This document shows positions 7,976 to 16,951 of a stretch of DNA of 43,911 bases, in pieces. The notes beneath the pieces were generated by a model that saw only the letters and a program-made list of their open reading frames with translations, searched no databases and was not told the DNA's origin. Position 1 is the first letter of the stretch. Every line of letters starts with the position of its first letter. A program made the position numbers and the translations under genes. This stretch comes from Selenomonadaceae bacterium (GTDB taxonomy: Bacteria; Bacillota; Negativicutes; Selenomonadales; Selenomonadaceae). The DNA lies in assembly GCA_017455645.1 (NCBI GenBank), contig JAFSZS010000118.1:1-43911 (forward strand), read 5' to 3'.

Positions 7976-9337
7976 ATGGAATTTCAAAATAAAAATATTC
8001 TCGTGATAGGCGCAGGTATAAGCGGCTTTGCAGCGGCGAAAATTGCAAAAAAATTCGGCGCAAATGTTACGCTTAGCGACGCCAAAAAAGAATCAGATTT
8101 AAAATATAATTTTGACGAAATGCGCAAATTGGGAATAAATTTAAAATTCGGCGCACAAACCGAAGAACTTTTAAGCGGCGTGGATTTAATAATTGTTTCG
8201 CCCGCTGTTCCCTTGCGTATTCCAATTTTACAATCTGCACTTCAAAAAAATATTCCGGTTATCAGCGAAGTTGAACTTGCGTACAATTTGGCGCAGTCTC
8301 CAATTTGCGCAATTACCGGCACCAACGGCAAAACTACCACTACAACTTTGCTGGGCTTGTTGCTTGAAACTGCTTACAAAAAAGTTGGCGTCGGCGGAAA
8401 TATCGGCGTTGCACTTTCTGAAGTTGCACTTGAAACGGGCGCGGGCGGTTGTATTGCGGCTGAAATTTCAAGTTATCAAATGGAGGCTACAAATAATTTC
8501 AAGCCGCACGTTTCGGCGATTTTGAACATTACGCCCGACCACTTGAAACGCCACGGCAATATGAAAGTTTATCAAGAAATGAAAGAAAAAATTTTCGCGC
8601 AGGAAACCGCCGAAGATTTTTTGGTTTTAAATTACGATGACGAAATTGTCCGTGAAATTAAAAACCGCGCAAAATGCAAGGTTGTTTACTTCAGCCGCAA
8701 AAAAATTCTTGACAAAGGCGCGTACCTTGACGGCGATAAATTGGTTATAAATTACGGCGGCAAAATTTCAGAACTTTGCACGGTGGACGAACTCGGAATA
8801 AAGGGCTCTCACAACGTCGAGAATGCCCTCTGCGCGGCTTTAATGGCGTTTTTGGTAAATTGTACCGCAGAAAATATTGGACGCGTTTTAAGGGCTTTTA
8901 CGGGCGTTGAGCACAGGATTGAATTTGTGCGCGAAATTGACGGCGTGAAATATTACAACGATTCAAAGGCAACCAATACAGATTCTGCGATTAAGGCGTT
9001 GGAAACTTTCAGCGGAAATATAATTTTAATTGCGGGCGGCGACGACAAACTTACAGATTTAACTGATTTTCTGCAGTTGGTTAAACAGCGCGTAGATTAT
9101 TTAATTTTGGTAGGAGACGCGGCGGCGCGGTTTAAATCTGACGCACTGAAAAATAATTTCCCTGCCGATAAAATCCTTGAGGCGGGCTACTCAATGGAAA
9201 AAGCCGTTGAACTTGCCAAAAATATTGCAAAGGCTCCGCAAGTTGTTTTGTTAAGTCCAGCCTGCGCGAGTTTCGATATGTACGACGGATTCGAGCAGCG
9301 CGGCAAAGATTTTAAAAGGATTGTTAACTCGCTTTAA
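7976..9337 (+). CDS. murD: UDP-N-acetylmuramoylalanine--D-glutamate ligase
   Basis: Adds D-glutamate to UDP-MurNAc-L-Ala in cytoplasmic peptidoglycan synthesis. The 453-residue protein starts with a Rossmann segment, ILVIGAGISGFAAAK, has the Mur-ligase ATP loop AITGTNGKTTTTTLLG, the central LNITPDHLKRH, and the C-terminal YYNDSKATNTDSAIKAL and LLSPACASFDMYDGFEQRG, all standard for MurD. The ATG has AAGGGGA upstream. In the usual cluster murD would be followed by ftsW or murG; here a decayed antitoxin and an efflux gene intervene before murG. Confidence 0.97.
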   Translation: MEFQNKNILVIGAGISGFAAAKIAKKFGANVTLSDAKKESDLKYNFDEMRKLGINLKFGAQTEELLSGVDLIIVSPAVPLRIPILQSALQKNIPVISEVELAYNLAQSPICAITGTNGKTTTTTLLGLLLETAYKKVGVGGNIGVALSEVALETGAGGCIAAEISSYQMEATNNFKPHVSAILNITPDHLKRHGNMKVYQEMKEKIFAQETAEDFLVLNYDDEIVREIKNRAKCKVVYFSRKKILDKGAYLDGDKLVINYGGKISELCTVDELGIKGSHNVENALCAALMAFLVNCTAENIGRVLRAFTGVEHRIEFVREIDGVKYYNDSKATNTDSAIKALETFSGNIILIAGGDDKLTDLTDFLQLVKQRVDYLILVGDAAARFKSDALKNNFPADKILEAGYSMEKAVELAKNIAKAPQVVLLSPACASFDMYDGFEQRGKDFKRIVNSL

Positions 9338-9349
9338 CGAGGTGATTTT

Positions 9350-9600
9350 ATGAAAATCGCTACTGATTCCAAATTTAAGGAAAATATTGAAGTTTATTTT
9401 GATATGTTGAAAAAACGGTAAAGAAATTACAGTTACTGATAAAAACGAGAAAAAATTTGGTAAGTTTACGTCGGAAACTGAATCTGCAAAAAAAATTAAA
9501 TAAAGCTGAAGTTGACAGCGTCATAAAATCTTTGACAGGAATTATTAAAAATGACTATAATTTGGACGAAGAAAAAAAACTATTTGAGAGCAAAGTATGA
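9350..9600 (+). pseudogene. Decayed Phd/YefM-type antitoxin gene
   Basis: Starts with ATG behind a good GAGGTGA site, 12 bases after murD, and reads MKIATDSKFKENIEVYFDML before a stop at 9419-9421. Shifting frame at the A-run 9410-9415 restores NGKEITVTDKNEKKFGKF. A second shift at the A-run near 9488-9495 restores NKAEVDSVIKSLTGIIKNDY and a charged tail ending at 9600. The reconstructed order resembles a Phd/YefM antitoxin: a DNA-binding N-terminus, 'GKEITVT', then the 'SLxGIIxxDxxLDE' toxin-binding tail. Both lesions sit in homopolymer runs, so sequencing error is a possible but less likely explanation. No toxin gene follows. Confidence 0.6.
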
Positions 9601-9621
9601 TTTTGAATAGAGTGAAATAAA

Positions 9622-9948
9622 ATGAAAGGCTATTTATGTTTGGGCGCGGCGATTCTGCTTGAATTTTTCGGTACAACCTGCATGAAACTTTCAAACGGCT
9701 TTGAACATAAAATTTACACCGGCGGCACTTTAATTTGTTACACGGCTTGCTTTTACTTTTTGGCGTTGTCATTGAAAACGATTGATTTAAATATTGCATA
9801 TGCAACTTGGGGCGGGCTCGGAATAATTTTAGCTGCCGCCGTTTCGTATTTCTTTTTTCAGGAAAATATTTCAACGCCGGGAATGATTGGAATTATTTTA
9901 ATTGTGATTGGCGTTGTACTTTGTAATTTTTTTGGAGCTGGACATTAA
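9622..9948 (+). CDS. SMR-family (EmrE-type) multidrug efflux protein
   Basis: A 108-residue membrane protein with four hydrophobic segments (about 3-22, 32-50, 57-78, 85-104), the size and topology of small multidrug resistance proton antiporters. The essential Glu is present at position 14 (ILLEFFGTTCMK). The segment FYFLALSLKTIDLNIAYATW matches the EmrE/Qac branch (AYAxWxGxG) better than the guanidinium exporters. It is a single gene, so it would act as a homodimer. It ends one base before murG begins and is apparently transcribed with the mur genes, an unusual place for an efflux pump. The substrate cannot be read from sequence. Confidence 0.88.
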   Translation: MKGYLCLGAAILLEFFGTTCMKLSNGFEHKIYTGGTLICYTACFYFLALSLKTIDLNIAYATWGGLGIILAAAVSYFFFQENISTPGMIGIILIVIGVVLCNFFGAGH

Positions 9949-11049
9949 ATGAAAATAATTGTTTCAGGCGGCGGCACGGGCGGGCACATTTACCCCGCGC
10001 TGACTTTGATTGACGCCATAAAAAATAAATTGCCGGACGCCGAATTTTTGTACGTTGGAACGAAACAGGGGCTTGAATCTGATATTGTACCGAAGGCGGG
10101 AATTAATTTTACTGCGCTAAGTTTGGAGGGCGGCTTTGAACGTCATTTTACACTGGAAAATTTCAAGCGCGCCGCCGATGCAATTTTGAGCGTCAAACGC
10201 GCAAGAAAAATTGTAAAAGAATTTCAGCCAAATGTTGTAGTTGGTACGGGCGGCTATGTTTGCGGACCGGTTTTACTTGCCGCCGCGCTTATGAAAATTC
10301 CTACGCTGATTCAGGAGCAAAACGCCGTTGCAGGTATTACCAACAAAATTCTTTCAAAATTCGTTGACAAAATCGCCGTCGGCTCCGAACTTGCACTGAA
10401 AAATTTTCCCGCCGATAAAACCATTTACACCGGTAATCCCATTCGCTCCGAAGTTTTAACCGCCTTTCGTGAGGACGGCTTGAAAGAATTTAATTTTACT
10501 GAAGATAAGCCGGTAATTTTAATTTCGGGCGGCAGTCGCGGCGCACGCGCAATTAACAACGCAATGATCGACGTACTTTTGAACGCCAAAGACAACGCCC
10601 AATTTTTGCACGTTACCGGCAAGGGCGAATTTGATTCCGTTACTCAAAAGTTGAAAGACGGCGGCTTTAACTTTGACAATCCCAATATAAAAATTGTGCC
10701 GTACCTGTACAATATGCCTCAAGCAATGGCAATGGCTGACCTTGCAATTTTTCGCGCAGGAGCAACCGGCTTGGCGGAACTTACGGCGCGCGGCGTTCCT
10801 GCAATTTTAATTCCGTTTCCATACGCGGCTGAAAATCATCAAGAATTTAACGCACAAGCACTGGTAAAAGTCGGCGCGGCTCGTATGATTCTCAACAAAG
10901 ATTTAAATTCTGAAATTTTGTCAAAAAACTTGAACGAACTTTTGGAAAATCCCGACGAATTAAAAAAAATGGCGGCGGCAAGTTTAAGTTTGGGAAGACC
11001 GCAAGCCGCGGCTGATATTGCAGATTTAATTTTGAGATTGGCAAAGTAG
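9949..11049 (+). CDS. murG: Lipid II synthase (GlcNAc transferase) MurG
   Basis: Transfers GlcNAc from UDP-GlcNAc to lipid I at the inner face of the membrane. The 366-residue GT28 protein begins MKIIVSGGGTGGHIYPAL, the glycine-rich lipid-binding loop with the catalytic His. It has GTGGYVCGPVLLAA and IQEQNAVAG, and the C-terminal UDP-binding region with ISGGSRGARAIN and FRAGATGLAELTARG followed by ENHQEFNA. It follows the efflux gene by zero bases and the start ATG is unambiguous. The downstream partner expected in mur clusters (murC/murB) is missing, replaced by a restriction-like cassette. Confidence 0.97.
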   Translation: MKIIVSGGGTGGHIYPALTLIDAIKNKLPDAEFLYVGTKQGLESDIVPKAGINFTALSLEGGFERHFTLENFKRAADAILSVKRARKIVKEFQPNVVVGTGGYVCGPVLLAAALMKIPTLIQEQNAVAGITNKILSKFVDKIAVGSELALKNFPADKTIYTGNPIRSEVLTAFREDGLKEFNFTEDKPVILISGGSRGARAINNAMIDVLLNAKDNAQFLHVTGKGEFDSVTQKLKDGGFNFDNPNIKIVPYLYNMPQAMAMADLAIFRAGATGLAELTARGVPAILIPFPYAAENHQEFNAQALVKVGAARMILNKDLNSEILSKNLNELLENPDELKKMAAASLSLGRPQAAADIADLILRLAK

Positions 11050-11061
11050 GAGGTGTTGCCT

Positions 11062-13221
11062 TTGATTTATGAAAAAGATTTGTGTACTTACGAAGAATTT
11101 AAAAATATGTCAATTAGAGAACGCCGATATTATCTCAATAAAGTATACGGTGATTCCTTAAGTCATAGGGTAATTGCTGTAATTAAAGAATTTTCATCAA
11201 ATAAAATAGAATTTGAGATAAAATATTTCATCCTGCAGAATAATCTTCTTCAAGAATTTTACTTGTTTAAAGATAAATCTTTCTCAAGCTTTACTTCAAA
11301 CAGTAATATTCTTATAGCTTCTTGCATTAAAAAAAATTTTTCTGTTGGTGATTCACTTGTTTGTGAAATTTATGCGGGTGATGTACATCCCGTGTCTTTT
11401 TTCGTATGCTCCAAAAAGCAAGCTAAAAGCATACTTGAAACTTACGAAAAAATTGGTATTTCATATAATCCCGATGAAATTTCCAAAGAAAATAATAAAA
11501 ATTTCAATGATGATTCGACACTCGCTAACATTGATGTACAACTTCAAAAGAATATAGAGGAAAAAAATTCTGAAATTGAACTTTTAGAAAAACGCCTAAA
11601 CGAATTAAAAAAACTTCAAGAAGACGCCGAAAATCAATATAAGGACAAGGTTCAAATTCAGGAACAAAAATTAACTGAAGAGTACAATCAAAAAAAATCT
11701 GAACTTCAAAATCTTATTTCCGGAATGGAAAATGAACGCAATGAATTAAAAGAAGATATTGAAGACTTAAACAGCAATATTGAAGATTTGAATAAGAAAA
11801 TTCAACGTTTGAATAATGAACTTGAAGAAAAATCAAATGAACGTTACGAATTAGAAGAGTACATTGAAAATTTGAATCGTCAAAAAGATTCTTTGGAAGA
11901 AAAATTAAATATTTTGCGTGCGTACGGGATTAATTTTTTTGATAAAGAGCCTGCAGAAGAAATTGTAATTGAAGAAGAAACCGCTGATTTTGACGGCGTT
12001 ATAGATTTTCTTTTTAATGGCGATTCTGCAAAAAAAATTTCTACTCAAAAAAAATCTGTCAAGCTTAGAAATTTTAACGACTTCGACGAAATGGCGGATT
12101 ATTGGCAAAGTCATTTGAACACGGCGAAATATAATTTTTTGAAGTACGACAAAAGAATTTTGGAAAGTTTATATTTCGGCTTGCAAACAGATCAATTAAT
12201 TTTGCTTATGGGAAATCCCGGCACAGGCAAAACAAGTTTGGTTAAAGCCTTTGCAAAGTCTTTCAATTTCGCCGACGCAAAAATTATTCCCGTTCAATCC
12301 AACTGGACTGATAAAAGCGATTTGCTCGGCTATTACAACCCGCTTGAAAAAAATTACGTTGCAACACCGTTTCTTGACGCGCTCATAAATTTTTCCCGGC
12401 AAGCTGAAAAAAATCCCGACAAGCTTTTTATAATTTGCCTTGACGAAATGAATTTGGCACACGTGGAATATTATTTTGCCGAATTTTTAAGTATTTTGCA
12501 AGATAACGATAACGCCGAAATTACTTTGTACAGTGAACAACTTCAACAAAATATTTTGTACGAATTGGAAAACGTCGGCTTTAAAATTGACGGCGATAAA
12601 ATTTTCTATGAAGGTACGCCGCTTGAAAGGTTACGTTTGTTGGAGCGCAAATATTATTTTGAACTTCGACGCCTCGCGCAGATGCTGATAAATTATCCCG
12701 CAAAATTTAAAATTCCCAAAAATGTAAAGTTTTTCGGCACGCTGAATCAAGACGAAACAACTTTAGATATTAGCCCAAAAGTTTTGGATCGTTCGTACGT
12801 GATTAGGGTTGAAAAATTTTCTGACGCCGAAAAAATTCCTGTAGGTGACGAAACGCCATTGCAGTACAAGCCGCTTGAAGAATATACGTATCAATATGAA
12901 CCACAAGAATTTGATGATATGAAAAAATATTTGATAAATTTAATGGAAGATTTAAAATTCGTTCATATTAGTTGTCGTGTAACTGATAAAATCCTTTGCA
13001 ATGAACAAGTCTCAAATTGTACAAGAATTTTAGGTTCTTTGAGGATTCAAGATTTTATTATCGTGTCGTGCATTTTGCCTAAAGTTCGACTTGACGAAGA
13101 AAAATATGAAATTGACGCCGCGGCTGTCCAAAGTTTATTATTTTGGGGAAGTTGGGGCTGGGAAATTTGGCAAAGTATCAATTCGCCGGAAGAAAAAATT
13201 GCAGATTTTTGGAGGCGGTAA
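11062..13221 (+). CDS. McrB-like AAA+ protein with N-terminal coiled coil
   Basis: Probably the motor subunit of a type IV restriction (McrBC-like) system. Of 719 residues, about 1-150 form an unrecognised beta-rich domain. Residues about 153-290 form a long Glu/Lys/Asn-rich coiled coil (ENERNELKEDIEDLNSNI is typical). The AAA+ domain has Walker A GNPGTGKTS (near 384), Walker B LFIICLDEMNLAHVEYYF (near 455) and FFGTLNQDETT (near 556, sensor region) before a candidate Arg finger in LDRSYVIRVEK. TTG at 11062 is chosen because AGGAGGT (11049-11054) sits 7 bases upstream; a GTG at 11053 lies inside that site. It is followed after 3 bases by the nuclease gene. The first 900 bases look more AT-rich than the neighbours. 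The target nucleic acid is unknown. Confidence 0.85.
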   Translation: MIYEKDLCTYEEFKNMSIRERRYYLNKVYGDSLSHRVIAVIKEFSSNKIEFEIKYFILQNNLLQEFYLFKDKSFSSFTSNSNILIASCIKKNFSVGDSLVCEIYAGDVHPVSFFVCSKKQAKSILETYEKIGISYNPDEISKENNKNFNDDSTLANIDVQLQKNIEEKNSEIELLEKRLNELKKLQEDAENQYKDKVQIQEQKLTEEYNQKKSELQNLISGMENERNELKEDIEDLNSNIEDLNKKIQRLNNELEEKSNERYELEEYIENLNRQKDSLEEKLNILRAYGINFFDKEPAEEIVIEEETADFDGVIDFLFNGDSAKKISTQKKSVKLRNFNDFDEMADYWQSHLNTAKYNFLKYDKRILESLYFGLQTDQLILLMGNPGTGKTSLVKAFAKSFNFADAKIIPVQSNWTDKSDLLGYYNPLEKNYVATPFLDALINFSRQAEKNPDKLFIICLDEMNLAHVEYYFAEFLSILQDNDNAEITLYSEQLQQNILYELENVGFKIDGDKIFYEGTPLERLRLLERKYYFELRRLAQMLINYPAKFKIPKNVKFFGTLNQDETTLDISPKVLDRSYVIRVEKFSDAEKIPVGDETPLQYKPLEEYTYQYEPQEFDDMKKYLINLMEDLKFVHISCRVTDKILCNEQVSNCTRILGSLRIQDFIIVSCILPKVRLDEEKYEIDAAAVQSLLFWGSWGWEIWQSINSPEEKIADFWRR

Positions 13222-13224
13222 TTT

Positions 13225-15207
13225 TTGGAACTTTTGATGACACTGATTAACGCCCAAGATTTTACGCCGCTTGCCGACAATGAATACACTGAAAATATTT
13301 TTCGTACAGATGAGCGCGGCTACTTTCAAACGCACATTTACTTTGGCAATTATATTCCGGCGTTCAGCTTTGAGGGCGCGGCAGAAAATTATTCATTGGA
13401 ATTTGGCGCAGATAAGGATGGCAACCGCCAAAAATTTCAGCGTCATTTTAATTTCTATTACGATAAAAATTTGGGCTGGAATGTTGCCGGCTGGACTTAC
13501 ATTTTTGTTTTGAAAGACGGCGCAATTATCGAAACGCACAAACTTTTGACTTTGCCGGATATAAAAGAATGTGAGGCAATGATTAGGGAATTGCTTTCTA
13601 TTCGGCGGGAACTTTTTCAGAAAAGCAACGAAAATAAATCCAGTTTGGCTGAAAATCTGCGCGAAAAAAATTGGGCGGAAATTTTACAAGCTTTGAATGA
13701 GCAGGCAGAGGAAATATTTCAGCTTATGAAAAATGTTAATGCTCGGCGGCGTTTTGGCTTGCAGAAATTTCAAACGCAAGTTACCGCGTCAAAGATTCAC
13801 CGTTTCGATGAAAAAATTATTCGACAGTACGCCATTGCTCCAAACAGAAAAAAATATTTCGTGTCTGCCGAAAAAATTTCAATGAATATCTTTGAAAATC
13901 GCTTGTTGAAAAATAAAATCTTGCGGCTGAAAAATTTTGTCGAGCGTCAAAGTCAACAACAAAAAATTAACGCCGAAGCTTTACAACAAGATATTGTCGC
14001 GCAGATTAAGCACGTTGAAAATTTGAAGCCCCAAAATGACGACAATAAATCTTTGGCTGAAAATGCTTTAAAAAGTTTAAATTCGCAACTTCAAGCTAAC
14101 AAAAAAAATCTTGCAGTTTCGCCGGATAAGATTTTGGAAATGCTGAATAAGTGCCTCGCCTTGCCGGTTTTTAACGGCGTCGAAAACAAAAATGAAAAAT
14201 GGCGAATGACGCAAATTTTTACCAATGACGCCAATTATCGCAGGGCTTACCTCAAGCTGAAAGAGTTGGACGAAATTTTTGACTTTTCATTTGACGCCGA
14301 CGAAAAATCTTTTCCCGCCGAAAAAATGTATCAAATTTACGAATGGTGGGTACTTGCAAAAATTATTGAATTTCTTGTTGTCAAGTTGCAATTCAAAATT
14401 GAAAATACTTCAGATAATCCCGCTGAAATTTTGCGCAAACTTTTTGGCAACCTTGAAAATATTCAAAAGGCAACAATCAGCTTGACGCACGAAAATTCTA
14501 AAATGGAAATGCAAATTTTTTATAACACCGAAATAAAAGATTCTCTGAAAAGCGGCAACTGTATTTTGCGCCCGGATTATCTTTTTAAAGTTAAATCTGA
14601 AGACACAGAAAAAATTTTTATTCTTGACGCCAAATATCGCAACTACAAGCTACAGGGGAATTTTTTTTGGCAAGAAAAAGATTTGCGCGGCGTTTGCTTT
14701 GAAAAATATATTCAAACAATTAAAAAGTACACCGGCAAAGAAATTTCAATGTCTTTTATTGTCCATTCCGACGGCACGCACAAAGATAAATTTTGGGGTA
14801 AGTACGTGGTCTACAATGGCGCGGAATTTTTAAAAAATTTTGCCGAAATTGACGGCGCACGTCAACAAATAGGCTCCTTTTATCTTTTGCCGCAAATTGA
14901 CAACGAGTCTAATCAATCTGAAATAAATTTGTCATTGTTTTTCAAGATTATGTTTGAATATTTTATGGAAAAGTGGCAAATTTGCTGGGAATGCGGCTCA
15001 AACAAAGTTGACTGTACAGAAATTCCTTTGAATAAATTTTCAAAATTTCACATTCGCTGCCAAAATTGCGGGGCGTTTTGGGTCAACAATTACTGTAGTG
15101 AGTGCGCCAAAAAAAATTCCCGTATCGCTTTAATAAAGCACGCCGTCAATTATCACAACGAAAAAGCCGGTACTTGGTATGTTCGCTGTCCAAAGTGCGG
15201 GGAGTAA
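13225..15207 (+). CDS. McrC-like PD-(D/E)XK nuclease with DUF2357-type N-terminus and zinc ribbons
   Basis: Likely the nuclease partner of the preceding AAA+ protein. The 660-residue protein has an N-terminal beta-rich region resembling DUF2357-type proteins, a helical middle with coiled-coil character (about 150-310), and a nuclease core. In the core, RPDYLFKV (near 450) and ILDAKYRNYK (near 466) supply the PD...DxK catalytic residues. The last 75 residues are cysteine rich: CWECGSNKVDC, CQNCGAFWVNNYCSECAKK and CPKCGE, enough for two zinc ribbons, an uncommon addition for McrC. The start is TTG at 13225, with GGAGG about 9 bases upstream. It ends 5 bases before dprA. The family call rests on motifs and gene pairing. 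Confidence 0.8.
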   Translation: MELLMTLINAQDFTPLADNEYTENIFRTDERGYFQTHIYFGNYIPAFSFEGAAENYSLEFGADKDGNRQKFQRHFNFYYDKNLGWNVAGWTYIFVLKDGAIIETHKLLTLPDIKECEAMIRELLSIRRELFQKSNENKSSLAENLREKNWAEILQALNEQAEEIFQLMKNVNARRRFGLQKFQTQVTASKIHRFDEKIIRQYAIAPNRKKYFVSAEKISMNIFENRLLKNKILRLKNFVERQSQQQKINAEALQQDIVAQIKHVENLKPQNDDNKSLAENALKSLNSQLQANKKNLAVSPDKILEMLNKCLALPVFNGVENKNEKWRMTQIFTNDANYRRAYLKLKELDEIFDFSFDADEKSFPAEKMYQIYEWWVLAKIIEFLVVKLQFKIENTSDNPAEILRKLFGNLENIQKATISLTHENSKMEMQIFYNTEIKDSLKSGNCILRPDYLFKVKSEDTEKIFILDAKYRNYKLQGNFFWQEKDLRGVCFEKYIQTIKKYTGKEISMSFIVHSDGTHKDKFWGKYVVYNGAEFLKNFAEIDGARQQIGSFYLLPQIDNESNQSEINLSLFFKIMFEYFMEKWQICWECGSNKVDCTEIPLNKFSKFHIRCQNCGAFWVNNYCSECAKKNSRIALIKHAVNYHNEKAGTWYVRCPKCGE

Positions 15208-15212
15208 TTTTA

Positions 15213-16319
15213 ATGGAAAGGTACTATTTGGCAACTCTGAACGCCGTTAATTTAATTGGCAGTAAAACTTTGCAAAAGTTGGTTGAAAAATTCGGCAGTG
15301 CAGAAAATATTTGGCGGGCGGAAATTTCAAAACTTGCAGAGGCGGGATTTAATCAAAAAATTATCGACAATCTTACGGAATTTCGCAGTAAACACCCGGA
15401 CGCCGTAGAAAAACTTGTTGAATTTTGTTATAAAAAAAATGTAAAAATCTGCACAACTTCAGACGAAAATTACCCGCCAATTTTAAAGCAAACTTCAGCC
15501 GAGCCGATAATTTTTTACTACCGCGGCGAAATAATTCCCAACGCCGAAAGAATAGCGATAGTCGGCACTCGTGAGGCTACACCTTACGGCGAACAAGTTA
15601 CCAAAATTCTTGGCGCGGAATTGGCGGCGGCAGGTTTAACCATTGTTAGCGGCGCGGCTAAAGGGATTGATACTTTCGCACATGAAGCGGCTTTGAAAAA
15701 CGGGCGAACGGTTGCAGTTTTGGGCTACGGAATAAATAAAATTCCCTCTGAAAAGCGAAAATTTTTTGAAGAAATAGTTGCAAAAGGCGGCGTCATTATG
15801 ACAGAATTTCCGCCGAATTTTGACGGCAACACCGGAACTTTTCCTGCGCGAAACAGAATCATTGCCGGACTTTCGCGCGGCGTTATTGTGGTTGAGGCGG
15901 GCGAAAAGTCGGGTGCGTTAATTACTGCCGGGCGTGCGGCTGATTTTTCGCGTGATGTTTTTGTTGTACCGCACAGTATTTTTTCTCCAAAAAGCGCGGG
16001 CTGTCATAATTTAATACGTGACGGAGCAATTTTGATTAAGGGCGCGGAAGATGTTTTGGAAGAGTACAATTTTGAAAATAAAAAAATCGCCCCCAAAATT
16101 GAGAGCGAAGAAAAAATTGTACCTGCGCCAAAAATTGAACTTGCGGGCAATGAAAAAATTGTTTATGACGCAATACCGCAGGAAGATTTTATAACTTTGG
16201 ACGAAATTTTAAATAATGTGGAGGAAGTTTCGCCGGCTGAAATTTCTGAAATAATTGTGCAGTTGGAATTGAAAAATCTAATTTTTGAAGATGACGGCAG
16301 GTACTCAAAAAAATTTTAA
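15213..16319 (+). CDS. dprA: DNA processing protein DprA
   Basis: Binds incoming single-stranded DNA during transformation and loads RecA. The 368-residue protein has an N-terminal SAM/HhH-like region (LNAVNLIGSKTLQKLVEKFG), the Rossmann-like DprA core with AIVGTREATPYGEQV, IVSGAAKGIDTFAHEAAL, GRTVAVLGYGI, FPARNRIIAGLSRGVIVVEA and GALITAGRAADFSRDVFVVP, and a C-terminal winged helix (about 300-368). The ATG at 15213 lies 5 bases after the nuclease gene, behind GGGGAG; a frame open to 15102 overlaps that gene and is not used. The 3' end overlaps convergent thyX by 4 bases. With the minor pilins at 20 kb it hints at natural competence. Confidence 0.96.
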   Translation: MERYYLATLNAVNLIGSKTLQKLVEKFGSAENIWRAEISKLAEAGFNQKIIDNLTEFRSKHPDAVEKLVEFCYKKNVKICTTSDENYPPILKQTSAEPIIFYYRGEIIPNAERIAIVGTREATPYGEQVTKILGAELAAAGLTIVSGAAKGIDTFAHEAALKNGRTVAVLGYGINKIPSEKRKFFEEIVAKGGVIMTEFPPNFDGNTGTFPARNRIIAGLSRGVIVVEAGEKSGALITAGRAADFSRDVFVVPHSIFSPKSAGCHNLIRDGAILIKGAEDVLEEYNFENKKIAPKIESEEKIVPAPKIELAGNEKIVYDAIPQEDFITLDEILNNVEEVSPAEISEIIVQLELKNLIFEDDGRYSKKF

Positions 16320-16939
16320 ACGCTTAAATCTGAAAAAATTACCGGCAAGTTTGAATTAAGTATTTCAAAAATTTTCAGCGCAATTTGGCGCATTTGCGGG
16401 TGGGCGCGTTTCGACATTCTAAGCTTTAAAAAGTGTCGCCATTCGCGCAAATTTGCAGTCATAAAAATTTCGGTTTTCAAAGAATTTGGCAAAATGGAGC
16501 GTGCTTGTTCGGGGCGTGCTCCATTTTTTCGCATTGCCAAATAATTTTGCTCGATAACTTCCAAAGTTTGACGCCACAACAAAAAATTTTCGTCGTCGCC
16601 ATTCCAAAAACACGGCTTGATAAAAGTTAATTCGCCGCCGAATTTATCGCCGCTGTAATCACAATATCTTGAACTTTCTTGAGAATAAGACGCCAAGCGA
16701 TGGCGTACAAGTTCATGAGTTACGCCGCGGTCGCAAATGATTTTAAAAGTTATGCTGACGTGTTCAATTACTGATTCGTGTCCGCTTTTTATAATGTTTG
16801 CAATAAATTTTTCGGCTGAAGTATCAGAAATATTTGATTCAGATTTGTAACAAACTCTGCCGGCGCGTTCAATGTGTTTCATAATTTCCGCCGCGTTTAA
16901 ATCCTGCGCGAGTTCGACTGTCGGCTCAATTATTTTCAA
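16316..16939 (-). CDS. thyX: Flavin-dependent thymidylate synthase ThyX
   Basis: Makes dTMP from dUMP using FAD and methylene-tetrahydrofolate. The 207-residue protein carries the ThyX signature RHRLASYSQESSRY (RHR-X7-S) around residue 80. It also has the upstream SVIEHVSITFKI with FAD-contacting His, and the C-terminal LREWRHFLKLRMSKRAHPQM (substrate-binding Arg region). The start is TTG at 16939, with GAGGAG 8 bases upstream that overlaps the stop of the preceding NYN gene; the 12-base gap suggests coupling. The 3' end overlaps convergent dprA. Confidence 0.96.
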   Translation of the reverse strand: MKIIEPTVELAQDLNAAEIMKHIERAGRVCYKSESNISDTSAEKFIANIIKSGHESVIEHVSITFKIICDRGVTHELVRHRLASYSQESSRYCDYSGDKFGGELTFIKPCFWNGDDENFLLWRQTLEVIEQNYLAMRKNGARPEQARSILPNSLKTEIFMTANLREWRHFLKLRMSKRAHPQMRQIALKIFEILNSNLPVIFSDLSV

Positions 16940-16951
16940 ATTAATTTCTCC

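Noticed and set aside
11053-11061. GTG at 11053 as start of the McrB-like gene
   Set aside because: It lies within the AGGAGGTG ribosome binding site; TTG at 11062 has correct spacing.
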